Positions 9,039 through 18,558 are shown, counted from the first letter of the stretch. The stretch: DNA of 48,075 bases from Sphingomonas bacterium (GCF_028292945.1 NZ_JAQGLJ010000015.1:1-48075), one strand, 5' to 3'. Numbers and translations: made by a program. The notes: generated by a model not told the origin, from the letters alone.

Positions 9039-10340
9039 ATGCGTTCGATCTTCCCGTCAGCCGCCATCACTACCCGCCGCTTCGCGCTGGTCTCTTCGCT
9101 TCGTGCGCAGGGGTTCGGCGTCGGCACGTTCGGCAGCGGTCTGCCCGCACCGGGCGACCTGTTCCTGATCGCCGATGGCGAGGTGGCACCGGCGCCGGCG
9201 CGCACCGTCATCATCGGCGAGGAGGGCCGCTTCGTGCAGCCCGCCCGCGACGGTAATCCGGCGCGCATTTCGTTTGGGCAGGCGGACGCACGCATCGGCT
9301 ACGGCTTTGCGCGCGCGCTCGTCGCCGGGCCCGACATGCCGACCGCCGCCGATCCGGAAAGCCTGGCGCTACTGGCGCTCGCCGAGCGCGTCGCACAGGC
9401 CGACATCACCGTGCTGATCAACGGTCCGACCGGCACCGGCAAGGAAGTGCTGGCACGCACCATCCACAATCAATCCCCCCGGCGCGCGGGGCCGTTCATC
9501 GCCATCAACTGCGCCGCGTTGCCGGAATCGATGCTGGAAGCATTGCTGTTCGGGCATCAGAAGGGTGCGTTCACCGGCGCGGCGGGAGCCAGCGAAGGTT
9601 TTTTCCGGGCGGCCGACGGCGGCACGCTGCTGCTCGACGAGATCGCCGAGATGCCGTTGTCGCTACAAGCGAAACTGTTGCGTGTGCTGCAGGAGCGCGA
9701 GGTAGTGCCGCTCGGCGCGTCCGTGCCGCAATCGATTGATGTCCGCGTCATCGCCTGCGCCAATCGCGACTTGCAGACCGAAGTTGCCGCCGGCCGCTTC
9801 CGTGCCGATCTCTATTATCGGCTGGCGGTGTTTCCGCTTGCCACCAAGCCGCTCGCGGAACGGCCGGAGGATATTGCCTCGCTCGCGGCGACCATGATCC
9901 TGCGTCATGTCGGCAACCGTGCGACAGTGCCCTGGCCGACCTCCGACGCACTAGACGCGCTGCTGCGCCACGACTGGCCGGGCAATGTCCGCGAGCTGGA
10001 AAACGTGATCCAGCGTGCGTTGCTGTTCGCTGGTGGCGACACGATCGAAGCGAGCCACATCGTCTTCGATCGCGCGATCTCCTTCACCTTCCTGCCGGCG
10101 ATGCCGGTTGCGACACCGGTGCCGTCCGCAGCGCCGCCCGCCGATGCCACGCTCGGCAAGGTCGTGCAGATGAGCGAGTTCCAGGCGATCCGCGACACGC
10201 TCAACGCGTGCAACGGCAGCCGGATCGAGACCGCGCGTCGGCTCGGCATCTCGGAGCGGACGCTGCGCTATCGCCTCGCCAAGGCGCGCGAGCAGGGCGA
10301 AGACATCGTCGCCCCGCATAGCTGGGCACGCCGCGCATGA
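9039..10340 (+). CDS. Sigma-54-dependent flagellar transcription activator (FlbD/FleQ type, no recognisable receiver)
   Basis: 433-residue bacterial enhancer-binding protein. The AAA+ domain has Walker A GPTGTGKE (129-136), the sigma-54-contact loop GAFTGA (176-181) and Walker B TLLLDE (196-201). A C-terminal Fis-type helix-turn-helix lies around residues 395-416. The first ~100 residues show no phospho-acceptor receiver signature that I can see, so control is probably not by ordinary phosphorylation. By analogy with FlbD and FleQ it should drive middle flagellar genes with RpoN (4359-5816). The ATG at 9039 has AGAGGGG upstream; an in-frame ATG at 8826 would add a Pro/Arg-rich stretch overlapping the flagellin promoter and is unlikely. 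Its stop overlaps fliE (ATGA). Confidence 0.87.
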   Translation: MRSIFPSAAITTRRFALVSSLRAQGFGVGTFGSGLPAPGDLFLIADGEVAPAPARTVIIGEEGRFVQPARDGNPARISFGQADARIGYGFARALVAGPDMPTAADPESLALLALAERVAQADITVLINGPTGTGKEVLARTIHNQSPRRAGPFIAINCAALPESMLEALLFGHQKGAFTGAAGASEGFFRAADGGTLLLDEIAEMPLSLQAKLLRVLQEREVVPLGASVPQSIDVRVIACANRDLQTEVAAGRFRADLYYRLAVFPLATKPLAERPEDIASLAATMILRHVGNRATVPWPTSDALDALLRHDWPGNVRELENVIQRALLFAGGDTIEASHIVFDRAISFTFLPAMPVATPVPSAAPPADATLGKVVQMSEFQAIRDTLNACNGSRIETARRLGISERTLRYRLAKAREQGEDIVAPHSWARRA

Positions 10341-10696
10341 GCGGCATCTCGTCCATCGGCGGCGCGATGAGCGTCGACCGCGTCATGCAATTGCGTGCGG
10401 AGATCCTGGCGCGCAACGAGGCGCTGTCGCGTGCCGGCGCAACCGGGCCGACGGAAGCGCCGTCGAAGGCGGGGCCGACCAGCTTCGCCGACACGCTCGA
10501 AACGGCGCTCAAGCAGGTCAATGACGGTCAGTCGGAAGCGTCGCGCCTGTCTGCCTCGTACGAACGGGGCGAGACGGTCGACATCGCCAAGGTGATGCTC
10601 GCCCGCCAGCAGGCGTCGATCGGGTTCGAGGCGACGCTGCAGGTCAGGAACAAGATCCTGTCCGCCTACAAGGACATCATGAGCATGTCGGTGTAA
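10337..10696 (+). CDS. fliE: Flagellar hook-basal body protein FliE
   Basis: 119 residues. The conserved C-terminal half (SFADTLETALKQVND, then DIAKVMLARQQASIGFEATL and VRNKILSAYKDIMSMSV) is typical of FliE, which links the MS ring to the proximal rod and is the first rod protein exported. The N-terminus is short and variable. It overlaps the activator gene by 4 bases and is followed after one base by fliF, the standard fliE-fliF order. Confidence 0.94.
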   Translation: MSGISSIGGAMSVDRVMQLRAEILARNEALSRAGATGPTEAPSKAGPTSFADTLETALKQVNDGQSEASRLSASYERGETVDIAKVMLARQQASIGFEATLQVRNKILSAYKDIMSMSV

Positions 10697-10697
10697 G

Positions 10698-12362
10698 ATG
10701 AGCACGGCTCTCACCACCCCAATAGCTTCTGGCGCAACGGCGCTTCCGGAGCGCTTCGCCAACCCACTGCAACAGATGCGCGGGATGCTGGCACAACCCG
10801 CCGTGCGCCGCTCGCTGCCGATGATCCTGATGGTGGCGCTGATCGGTGCCGCCGCGCTTGCGTGGATGTCGTTGTCGTCCGCGCCGCAGAAGCCATTGTT
10901 CAGCGGCCTGCCCGATGCCGACAAGGCCGCGGTCACGTCTGCGCTGCAACAGGGCGGCATCGCCAGCAGCATCGACGAGGGCACCGGCTCGCTGACCGTG
11001 GCCGAAGAAGATTACAGCCGCGCCCGCATGTTGCTGGCGGGGCAGGGCCTGCCCAAAGCCGCTCCCGGCGGGTACGCGCTGCTCGACCAGCTGCCGATGG
11101 GCGTCAGTCGCGCCGTAGAGGGCGAGCGATTGCGCCAGGCCCGCGAGACCGAGCTTGCCCGTTCCATCCAGGAGATCGACGCCGTCGCCGACGCCCGCGT
11201 CCATCTCGCCACGCCCGAACAATCGGTGTTCGTGCGCGACAAGGCGGCACCGAGCGCCAGCGTCATCGTCAAGCTACAGGCCGGACGCTCGCTGTCGGAT
11301 GCGCAGGTGTCGTCGATCGTCAACCTCGTCGCCTCTTCGGTGCCGGGGATGAAGCCCGATGCGGTGACGATCGTCGATCAGCTCGGCGCGCTGCTGTCGA
11401 AATCGGGCGGTGCGGACGCGGGCGAAGCGGCGGGCGACAAGCGCATCGCGTTTCAGCGCCGCGTCGAGGAAAAGTATCGGCAACAGCTCACCCAGCTGCT
11501 GACGCCGCTCTATGGCGCGGGCAACTTCACCGCCGAAGTGCAGGCCGAGGTCAATCTCGACGAGACGCAGGCGACGCGCGAGAGCTATGACAAGCAGGGC
11601 GCGCTGCGTGCCGAGACGGGCAGCTGGACGGGCAATCAGGCACCAGGTGCTGCGGCGCCGGGCGGGATTCCCGGCGCGCTGTCGAACACGCCGCCGCCTG
11701 CCTCGACGTTGGAAGCGCCGCAGCCCGCCATCGGCACAAGCGGCGACGCGAGGCCGGTAGCGGGCGGATCAGGCGTGAACGGCGAAAAGCAGTCCGACAA
11801 TTACCAGCGCGCCTATGATCTTGGCCGCGAAGTATCGGTCACGCGCAACATGCCCGGCACGGTGCGTCGCCTGTCCGTAGCGGTGCTGCTGCGGGAGCCC
11901 GACAAGGGCCGCCGGTCGGGGCTGGAAGTGCAGCAGGTCACCGATCTGGTGAAGAGCGCGGTCGGATTTGACGCGGTGCGCCAGGACCAGGTTACCGTCA
12001 TCTCACGCAAGTTCGCAGGGGTGGAAGTTGCGGTCGAGAGCGGTCCGGCGTGGTATGACAATGCCTGGCTGCCGGTACTTGCAAGAAATGCAACTGCGAT
12101 CCTGATCGCGCTGCTGGTGCTGTTCCTGGGTGTGCGGCCGCTCGCCAAGGCGCTGATGAAGAAGCGCGAGGACGCCACCCCACAACAGATGCTGAGCGTC
12201 GGCGCGGACGGCATCGCGGTCGCCGCGCCCATCGGGCTCGACCAGCTCGCCGGGGCGCGGGCGATGGACGATCGGCTGGGCGTGGTGCGTGGCTTCACCC
12301 GCGACAATCCCGCGCGCGCCGCGCTGGCGGTGCGCGACATGATCAAGGCGGACGCGAAGTGA
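10698..12362 (+). CDS. fliF: Flagellar MS-ring protein FliF
   Basis: 554 residues. Transmembrane segments lie near 39-58 and 457-479, flanking the periplasmic ring-building motifs (YscJ-type domain around FSGLPDADKAAVTSALQ; a second domain after 200 with EKYRQQLTQLLTPLYG). The cytoplasmic tail ends with RGFTRDNPARAALAVRDMIK, the FliG-binding element. FliF forms the inner-membrane base on which the C ring and export gate assemble. A Pro/Gly/Ala linker of roughly 60 residues sits in the periplasmic part. It overlaps fliG by 4 bases (GTGA). Confidence 0.96.
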   Translation: MSTALTTPIASGATALPERFANPLQQMRGMLAQPAVRRSLPMILMVALIGAAALAWMSLSSAPQKPLFSGLPDADKAAVTSALQQGGIASSIDEGTGSLTVAEEDYSRARMLLAGQGLPKAAPGGYALLDQLPMGVSRAVEGERLRQARETELARSIQEIDAVADARVHLATPEQSVFVRDKAAPSASVIVKLQAGRSLSDAQVSSIVNLVASSVPGMKPDAVTIVDQLGALLSKSGGADAGEAAGDKRIAFQRRVEEKYRQQLTQLLTPLYGAGNFTAEVQAEVNLDETQATRESYDKQGALRAETGSWTGNQAPGAAAPGGIPGALSNTPPPASTLEAPQPAIGTSGDARPVAGGSGVNGEKQSDNYQRAYDLGREVSVTRNMPGTVRRLSVAVLLREPDKGRRSGLEVQQVTDLVKSAVGFDAVRQDQVTVISRKFAGVEVAVESGPAWYDNAWLPVLARNATAILIALLVLFLGVRPLAKALMKKREDATPQQMLSVGADGIAVAAPIGLDQLAGARAMDDRLGVVRGFTRDNPARAALAVRDMIKADAK

Positions 12363-13369
12363 CGGCGGTTGCGCAGCGCACCTACACCGGCGTCGAGCGC
12401 GCCGCGGTGCTGATGATGCTGGTCGGCGAGGAGGAGGCCGCGGCCATCCTTCAAAAGCTCGACCCCGAAGAAGTGCGCCAGCTCGGCAAGGCGATGTTCG
12501 CGGTGGCGGACGTCAGCGAGCAGGCGGTCGAGGACGTGCTCGACGACTTCGTCGACCGCGCCCGTGAGCGTTCGTCGATCCAGTTCGACCCGCGCCCGCG
12601 CATCGAGGCGGTGATGAACAAGGCGCTGGGCACCACCAAGGCGGACAGCGTGCTCGCGCGCATCACCCCGTCCGACGCCGCGTGCGAGCTGGAGATGCTC
12701 GAATGGATGGACGCGGGCGAGATCGCGGCGATGATCGAGAAGGAGCATCCGCAGATCGCCGCCGTGCTGATCGCCAACCTGGACCCGCAAGTCGCGGGCC
12801 AGGTGCTGGAGCTGCTGCCCGATGCCTGTCAGCCCGACATCCTGCACCGCATCGCGCGGCTCGGCCCGATCACGCCTGAAGCGGTGGAGACACTGAAGGG
12901 CGTGCTCGCAGCCCACACGGGCGGTTCGACGCAGGGCGGCGTGACGCTGGGTGGCGCGCGCGAGGCGGCGAAGATCCTGTCCGGTGCACGCAAGGCGACC
13001 GAGCAGCGCGTCATGCCCAAGCTGTTCAAGCTGGATCGCGAACTGGCCAAGCAGATCGAAGAGGCGATGTTCGTCTTCGAGAACCTGCTGGAAATGGACG
13101 ACAAGAATTTGGGCTCGCTGATCCGCAACGTCGACGGCGAGATTCTGGTCAAGGCGCTCAAGGGCTGCGACGAGGCCGTGCGCAACCGCATCCTGGGCTG
13201 CATGTCCGCACGCGCCGCCGACGGCATCCGCGACGAGATGGAAGCGCGTGGGCCCACCAAGCTCGCCGAGGTGATGGAAGCGCAAAAGGTGATGATCAAG
13301 ATCGCTCGCGCGCTGGCGAGTGACGGCACGATCCAGATGGGTGGCGGGGCCGACGACGACTATGTCTGA
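12359..13369 (+). CDS. fliG: Flagellar motor switch protein FliG
   Basis: 336 residues with three FliG domains. The EHPQ motif (EKEHPQIAAVLIANL) marks the middle domain. The C-terminal torque helix keeps the charged pattern known from E. coli: ALK, SARAADGIRDEM and EARGP match ALK264, R281, D288-D289 (here D-E) and R297. FliG couples stator force to rotor rotation and binds FliF and FliM. The start is a GTG overlapping the fliF stop. The C-terminus GADDDYV resembles the usual acidic tail. Confidence 0.96.
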   Translation: MTAVAQRTYTGVERAAVLMMLVGEEEAAAILQKLDPEEVRQLGKAMFAVADVSEQAVEDVLDDFVDRARERSSIQFDPRPRIEAVMNKALGTTKADSVLARITPSDAACELEMLEWMDAGEIAAMIEKEHPQIAAVLIANLDPQVAGQVLELLPDACQPDILHRIARLGPITPEAVETLKGVLAAHTGGSTQGGVTLGGAREAAKILSGARKATEQRVMPKLFKLDRELAKQIEEAMFVFENLLEMDDKNLGSLIRNVDGEILVKALKGCDEAVRNRILGCMSARAADGIRDEMEARGPTKLAEVMEAQKVMIKIARALASDGTIQMGGGADDDYV

Positions 13370-14063
13370 GACATTCCGGGCCGGCTTCGCCGCCCGCCAC
13401 GCCGCCGCCGCCGAGCTGTTGCAGCAGGCGTTCTCGCCGGTGCCGCGCGATTTCGCTGCGGTGGCCGTAGGTGCCGCGACGCCGCGTCATTTCAGCCCCG
13501 CCGATCGCGGGACCAACCCGACGGCGGGGTGGAACCCGCTGGATGCCAACGCCGCGCCGTCCGAGTTCCTCGATCCCGTCGCCACCGCCCATGCCGCCGG
13601 CTTCGCCGAGGGGCAGGCCGCCGCGCTCGCCGCCGCCACCGAGCGCGGTGCGGTGGATCGGGCGCTCCTCTCCGGTCTCGCGGCGGCGCTCGCCACCTCC
13701 GGGCGCATCGACCGCGAGCGTGTCGCCCGGCAGATCCGCGATACGGTGCTGCTGCTGGTGACGAAGCTGGTCGGCGAGGCGGGGGTCTCGCCGGACCTGC
13801 TCACGCAGCGGGTGGCGACCGCGACCGAGCTGCTCGCCGACGCCGCCGAGTCGGCGCTGCTGCGACTGCATCCCGATGATGTCGCGCTGGTCGAGGGGCG
13901 GCTGCCGTCCACCGTATTCGCGGTCGGCGATGCCGCAGTGGCGCGTGGCGGATTCGTGCTCGAAAGCGCGTCGACGGTGGTCGAGGACGGACCCGATTTG
14001 TGGCTCGATCAGCTTGCTGCGGCGATCGACAAGGTGGCGGTGCCTAGCACTCCGTCATGCTGA
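13362..14063 (+). CDS. fliH: Flagellar export ATPase regulator FliH
   Basis: About 233 residues starting at the ATG at 13362, inside the last codons of fliG. An Ala-rich N-terminus is followed by an AGFAEGQAAALAAA segment, then a VATE/FliH-like C-terminal domain (VARQIRDTVLLLVTKLVG). FliH dimers bind FliI, hold it back or deliver it to the export gate, and contact FliN. Sequence conservation in this family is weak; position between fliG and fliI is the strongest support. It overlaps fliI by 7 bases. Confidence 0.84.
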   Translation: MSETFRAGFAARHAAAAELLQQAFSPVPRDFAAVAVGAATPRHFSPADRGTNPTAGWNPLDANAAPSEFLDPVATAHAAGFAEGQAAALAAATERGAVDRALLSGLAAALATSGRIDRERVARQIRDTVLLLVTKLVGEAGVSPDLLTQRVATATELLADAAESALLRLHPDDVALVEGRLPSTVFAVGDAAVARGGFVLESASTVVEDGPDLWLDQLAAAIDKVAVPSTPSC

Positions 14064-15376
14064 ACCGCTTCGCGACCGACTATCTCGACACGCTCGCGGG
14101 CGCCGACTTCACCGCGCGCCCGCGCGTGTCCGGCCGCCTGTCGTCGTTCGACGGCCTGTTGATGGAAGCGATCGGCCTGCAGCTGCCCGTCGGCACGGTT
14201 TGCCGGGTCGGCGATCGCGTCGAGGCCGAGGTGATCGGTTTCCGCCAGGGCCGGACGCTGCTGATGAACCTGGGCGGGCCCGCGCCGCTGCTGCCGGGCG
14301 CGCGCGTGCAGCCGGTCGGGCCGCCGGGTGAGGCCGAGGTCGGCACCGCGCTGCTCGGCCGCGTCGTCGATGGCGCCGGCAAGCCGATCGACGGGCTGGG
14401 CGCGATCAGGGGCGCGCGGCACTGGCCGCTCGCGGGCAAGCTGCAGGGGCCGCTCGATCGCGGCCGCGTGCGCGAGCCGCTCGACGTCGGCGTGCGCGCG
14501 ATCAACGGCCTGCTCACCATCGGCCAGGGGCAGCGGATCGGCATCATGGCGGGATCGGGCGTCGGCAAGTCGGTGCTGCTCGGCATGATCGTCAAGGCCG
14601 CCGCCGCCGACGTGGTGGTGATCGGCCTGATCGGCGAACGATCGCGCGAGGTCGCGGATTTCATGGAGACCAAGGTCGCGGGCGAGGCGCGCGCGCGCTC
14701 CGTCGTCGTCGCGGTGCCCGCCAACCATTCGCCGGTGCTGCGGATCCGCGGCGCGCTGCGCACGCACGCCATCGCCGAAGGCTTCCGCGCCGAGGGCAAG
14801 CGCGTGCTGCTGATCATGGATTCGCTGACCCGCGTGGCGCATGCCGGGCGCGAGATCGGGCTGGCGCTGGGCGAACCCGCGTCGGCGCGCGGCTATCCGC
14901 CGTCGGCGATCGCGATGCTGCCCAATCTGATCGAGCGCGCGGGCGCGTGCGTGACCAGCGGCGGCTCGATCACCGCGATCTACACCGTGCTGGCGGACGG
15001 CGACGACGGCAACGACCCCGTCGTCGACGCCGCGCGCTCGATCCTGGACGGCCACATCGTGCTCAGCCGGGCGCTGGCGGAGCGCGGCGTCTATCCCGCG
15101 ATCGACATCGGCCCGTCGGTCAGCCGCGTGATGACCGACATTGTCGGGGTCGAACACGTCCGCGCCGCGCGCGTGCTCAGGCGCCATCTGGCGACCTACG
15201 AGGAGAATCGCGACCTCATCCTGATGGGGGCCTATCGCGCCGGCGCGGACCCGCAGGTCGACGCCGCCGTCGCCAGCCATCCCGCGATCACCGCCTTCAT
15301 TCGCCAGGATGCCGACGAAGTCGTGTCGCTGGCCGATTCGGCCGCCGAGTTGACCGGCGTGTTCGGCGCCGACTAG
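14057..15376 (+). CDS. fliI: Flagellar export ATPase FliI
   Basis: 439 residues, F1-beta-like. Walker A AGSGVGKS is at 165-172, GERSREV at 193-199, and Walker B lies in RVLLIMDSLTR. The conserved GYPPSAIAMLPNLIERAG and GGSITAIYTVLADGDD segments are specific to flagellar/type III ATPases. The N-terminal about 20 residues bind FliH. It uses ATP to help unfold and load export substrates at the gate. fliJ starts 2 bases after its stop. Confidence 0.96.
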   Translation: MLNRFATDYLDTLAGADFTARPRVSGRLSSFDGLLMEAIGLQLPVGTVCRVGDRVEAEVIGFRQGRTLLMNLGGPAPLLPGARVQPVGPPGEAEVGTALLGRVVDGAGKPIDGLGAIRGARHWPLAGKLQGPLDRGRVREPLDVGVRAINGLLTIGQGQRIGIMAGSGVGKSVLLGMIVKAAAADVVVIGLIGERSREVADFMETKVAGEARARSVVVAVPANHSPVLRIRGALRTHAIAEGFRAEGKRVLLIMDSLTRVAHAGREIGLALGEPASARGYPPSAIAMLPNLIERAGACVTSGGSITAIYTVLADGDDGNDPVVDAARSILDGHIVLSRALAERGVYPAIDIGPSVSRVMTDIVGVEHVRAARVLRRHLATYEENRDLILMGAYRAGADPQVDAAVASHPAITAFIRQDADEVVSLADSAAELTGVFGAD

Positions 15377-15378
15377 CG

Positions 15379-15804
15379 ATGGGGGCGAGCGCGAAGCAGC
15401 TCGCGCGCGTCAATCGCGTGCGTACCGTTCAGCTCTCGCTCGCACGCGCAGCGCAGGCGCAGGCGGAGGCGCATGCCGCCAGCGAGTCCGCGCTCAACAG
15501 CCGCATCGCGCAGCTGGCGGCGGCGATCGCGCCCGCGCCGGTAGCGGGTGCCGGCTTCTCGTTGTCGGCAGCGGCGCATTATCGCGACCGGCTGCACCAA
15601 TCCGCGCACCTCGCGGCCTCGCGCGTCGAAGCTGCCGAGCAGCGCGCGGTTGCCGCGAGCGATGCCGCGCAGGCGGCCGAACGCGACCTCAAGGCGGTGG
15701 AAAAGCTCCAGTCCCGCGCGGATGCCGATGCGGCGCTGGCGGCGATCCGGGCAATGGAGGGTGCACCGATGCCCGTCCGCCGGCTTCGGCACGATCCTTG
15801 CTGA
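15379..15804 (+). CDS. fliJ: FliJ-like coiled-coil flagellar export protein
   Basis: 141 residues, rich in Ala, Arg, Glu and Gln with long predicted helices (RTVQLSLARAAQAQAEAHAA; RVEAAEQRAVAASDAAQAAE), as expected for the two-stranded coiled coil of FliJ that sits in the FliI hexamer centre like the gamma subunit of F1. FliJ diverges strongly in sequence, so the name rests on size, helicity and the slot between fliI and fliK. The ATG at 15379 is 2 bases after the fliI stop; an upstream in-frame ORF extension lies within fliI and is discarded. Confidence 0.75.
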   Translation: MGASAKQLARVNRVRTVQLSLARAAQAQAEAHAASESALNSRIAQLAAAIAPAPVAGAGFSLSAAAHYRDRLHQSAHLAASRVEAAEQRAVAASDAAQAAERDLKAVEKLQSRADADAALAAIRAMEGAPMPVRRLRHDPC

Positions 15805-15813
15805 TCGAGCTGC

Positions 15814-17949
15814 GTGACGTTGATTGCAGCCCTTTCGCCGGTCCTCTCCCCGACCGATCCGCCGACCTCCACGCCCGGCGCGGGCGAGGCATTCGCCCCG
15901 GTGCTGGCCGCGTTGCTCGGCACCTCTCCGCCAACAGGAATGGAAGTGGCGGGCGTGCCGGTGCCGTCGCCCGGAACGACCTTGCCGCCGGACGGCAGCC
16001 GATTGCCGATCGAGGTTGCGGTTGCCGTGCCCGAACTCGCCCCCACGCCTTCCGCCACGCCCGTTGCAGTCCGGTCCCGCGCGGCCGACTGGACCCCGAC
16101 TTCCGCCGCGGAAGAGCCTGGAGCCGTCCCGGCGAAGCCAGAGCAGACCCTGATGAAGTCAGGGCAGGCGGGAGCGGAAGTGGGTCCGACCGAGCCGCCG
16201 GTCGGGCGCGGTGCGCTTGCCAAGCCCGAACTGCCCGTGGAATCCGACCCGCAGCTCACGCCTTCTCGACGCCCACACGCTGCGTCTGAACCCGGAGCAC
16301 GACCGCTCCGATTCGCTGCTCCCGTGCCCGAGCTGGCGAGCGCTGAAGCGGCAGCTGGTCCGGTTCGATCGGTGGAGGCTCATTCGACTGAGCCATTGCC
16401 GCTCGAGCAACCCGCCCTGTGTCAGCCCTTACCAGCTGTGCTCGGCTCTCCGCCTGCTCCAACGCCCGACGAGGCCGGTCCTGTTAGCGCGCCGGCATCG
16501 ACCTCCTCACCTTCGCGAGCACCGATGCCGGACGAGCATCGCGTGCCTGACGGGGTGACGATCTCTCCCGTGAATGTGCCGGCATCGGCACCATCGTCGC
16601 GGCCTGACCTCCGCTCGCCAAGACCCGTGGCGGACCCTCGGCCGGACAACGAGCAGTCTGCACCGTCCACCTTGTCGCACCTCGCCACGGGGGCGGCCGG
16701 TGATCATCCAAGGGAGGCAAGCGCCCGGTTGCCGTCACCGGCCTCGCCACTGCCAACCGTCGTCGCAGCACCGGAACCTGTGTTGCCGATGGCGGAGCGA
16801 GCTGCAGTGCCCGCACGCGGCCGTGCTGCCAAGCTGGCCGTCGCCCCGCTTGTGCACGCAAGTGAGGGGCAGCAAGCGGCGGCCGTCACGGAGCCGGTTG
16901 CCCAGCCTACTGCGCCCGTTGCCATGCGGGTTGCGGCGCTGCCGCAACCGTCATTTGTCTCGCTCGCGCCCGCGACGCGGCACGCCCACCCGGTCGATCG
17001 ATGGATGACCGCGCCGTCGGCAACCCGGCGACTGGACGCGGCACCGACAGCGGCACCGGACGAACCGATTGGCTCCCCCACGACGGTCTCCACGCCGGGG
17101 GGCGGTAGCCCGGGTTCCGCCGTGACGCAGGCAGCGATCGTGTCGCTGACCGGCGGTCAGCCGCCCGTGACGCTGCCCACCGCCATAGCCACACCGCAAG
17201 CACCAATATCCGTCGCACCGAATTCTGCCCTCGCCCCGCCCACCGGCGCGCCGCCGCTGCCCATCGTTGCTGCGTGGCATCCGCCGGTCACTACCTTACG
17301 GGACGCACCGGTTGACGACGCGCCGGTGACGGGCGCGCGCGCGGATCAACCTGCATCGGCGCTTTCGGTCATACCAGCGGCGCCCGGTGCGCCGCGACCG
17401 ATCGTTCGTCCGGCGCTGCAGGCGTTCGGGGCAGCGCTGCACCGCGCCGCGGCCGCCGAGCGCCGTCCCGCACCGGGTGGGGCAGAGTTGCCGCCGCTCT
17501 TCGTCTTTCCTGCGACGGTGGCGCCGAGCCTCACCGCGCCCGGCATCGCCGCGCCGATCGACGTGATGCAGGCGCGCTGGCCGGAGGCGATGGTGGCGCG
17601 GATCGAGCACATCCGCGACGCGCAGAACGCGGCCGATACGCGCATCCGCCTCCACCCCGACGCGCTCGGGCCGATCGACGTGACGGTTCGGCGGGAGGGC
17701 GAGGCGGTGCACGTCCACCTCGCCGCCGCCGATCCCGCCACCGCGCGGCTGCTCGCCGATGCGCAGCCGCGCCTCGTCGAGCTCGCCGATGCCAAGGGGC
17801 TGAAACTCGCGCAGTCTGGCGTCGACGGCGGCGCCGGCAATCCCGGTGGTGACCGCCGGCAGGCGCCCGCGCCGCAAGCCGTGCTTCCGCCGCGTCCGGC
17901 ATCGGCACGCGACGTCACCGAGTCTTCATCCGAAACCCGTCTCGCCTAA
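15814..17949 (+). CDS. fliK: FliK-like hook-length control protein
   Basis: About 711 residues. The first ~580 are Pro/Ala/Thr/Ser-rich and probably disordered, the measuring-tape part. The C-terminal Flg_hook domain is recognisable at 609-675 (RIRLHPDALGPIDVTVRREG, then VHVHLAAADPATARLLADA). FliK is exported during hook growth and switches the gate, through FlhB, from hook to filament substrates. The likely start is GTG at 15814. At 711 residues it is longer than the ~400-residue enteric FliK. Base composition of the 16.2-16.7 kb part is somewhat less regular than its neighbours, as usual for disordered regions. Confidence 0.83.
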   Translation: MTLIAALSPVLSPTDPPTSTPGAGEAFAPVLAALLGTSPPTGMEVAGVPVPSPGTTLPPDGSRLPIEVAVAVPELAPTPSATPVAVRSRAADWTPTSAAEEPGAVPAKPEQTLMKSGQAGAEVGPTEPPVGRGALAKPELPVESDPQLTPSRRPHAASEPGARPLRFAAPVPELASAEAAAGPVRSVEAHSTEPLPLEQPALCQPLPAVLGSPPAPTPDEAGPVSAPASTSSPSRAPMPDEHRVPDGVTISPVNVPASAPSSRPDLRSPRPVADPRPDNEQSAPSTLSHLATGAAGDHPREASARLPSPASPLPTVVAAPEPVLPMAERAAVPARGRAAKLAVAPLVHASEGQQAAAVTEPVAQPTAPVAMRVAALPQPSFVSLAPATRHAHPVDRWMTAPSATRRLDAAPTAAPDEPIGSPTTVSTPGGGSPGSAVTQAAIVSLTGGQPPVTLPTAIATPQAPISVAPNSALAPPTGAPPLPIVAAWHPPVTTLRDAPVDDAPVTGARADQPASALSVIPAAPGAPRPIVRPALQAFGAALHRAAAAERRPAPGGAELPPLFVFPATVAPSLTAPGIAAPIDVMQARWPEAMVARIEHIRDAQNAADTRIRLHPDALGPIDVTVRREGEAVHVHLAAADPATARLLADAQPRLVELADAKGLKLAQSGVDGGAGNPGGDRRQAPAPQAVLPPRPASARDVTESSSETRLA

Positions 17950-17964
17950 GCAGGAACCCGATCG

Positions 17965-18555
17965 ATGGCCAACACCGACGCGAAAACCGATGCGCCCAAA
18001 AAGAAGGGCAAGAAGAAGCTGATCGTCATGGCCGCCGCCATGCTGGTGCTGGTCGGCGGCGGCGTCGCCGGTGGCCTTTATGCCGCCGGCGCAGGCGATG
18101 GGAGCGAGCATGCCGGCCCCAGACTGGTGCCCAAGAGCGAGCAGACGAAGGGGGTTCCCAGGGAGGGGCAGGCCGAGGAGGCCGGCGCGAGCGGCGGCGT
18201 CGGCAAGCCGACGCCGGAGGGGCAAGGCGGAGACCCATACGCCTCCAACTATTATTCGTTCGAAAAGGAGTTCACCTCCAACCTGCGCGACTCCGTTCAC
18301 TTCGTGCAGGTCGGCGTGGCCGTGTCGACGCCCTATGACGAGACGGTCGTCGAGAACCTGAAGACCAACGAGATCGCGGTCCGCTCGGCGGTGCTGATGG
18401 CGCTGGGCGACACCACGGAAGAGCAGATCTTCACCAGCGAGGGCAAGCGCGAGCTGCAGAAGCGACTCACCGCAGCGATCAATGCCACCCTCAAGCAAAA
18501 GGAGGGGTTCGGCGGCATCGGTAACACTTACTTTACCAGTTTCGTCGTTCAGTGA
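17965..18555 (+). CDS. fliL: Flagellar basal body-associated protein FliL
   Basis: 196 residues. A Lys-rich N-terminus (PKKKGKKK) precedes one membrane helix at about 19-41, then a Gly/Glu-rich linker and the periplasmic FliL domain (NYYSFEKEFTSNLRDSVHFV). FliL forms a ring around the stator and stabilises torque. It lies 15 bases after fliK and 3 bases before fliM, the usual fliK-L-M order. Confidence 0.93.
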   Translation: MANTDAKTDAPKKKGKKKLIVMAAAMLVLVGGGVAGGLYAAGAGDGSEHAGPRLVPKSEQTKGVPREGQAEEAGASGGVGKPTPEGQGGDPYASNYYSFEKEFTSNLRDSVHFVQVGVAVSTPYDETVVENLKTNEIAVRSAVLMALGDTTEEQIFTSEGKRELQKRLTAAINATLKQKEGFGGIGNTYFTSFVVQ

Positions 18556-18558
18556 GGC

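Noticed and set aside
10310..10340. Sigma-54 site tgggcacgccgcgcat before fliE
   Set aside because: It lies inside the activator coding end, and the -12 TTGC is missing; fliE is translationally coupled to the activator.
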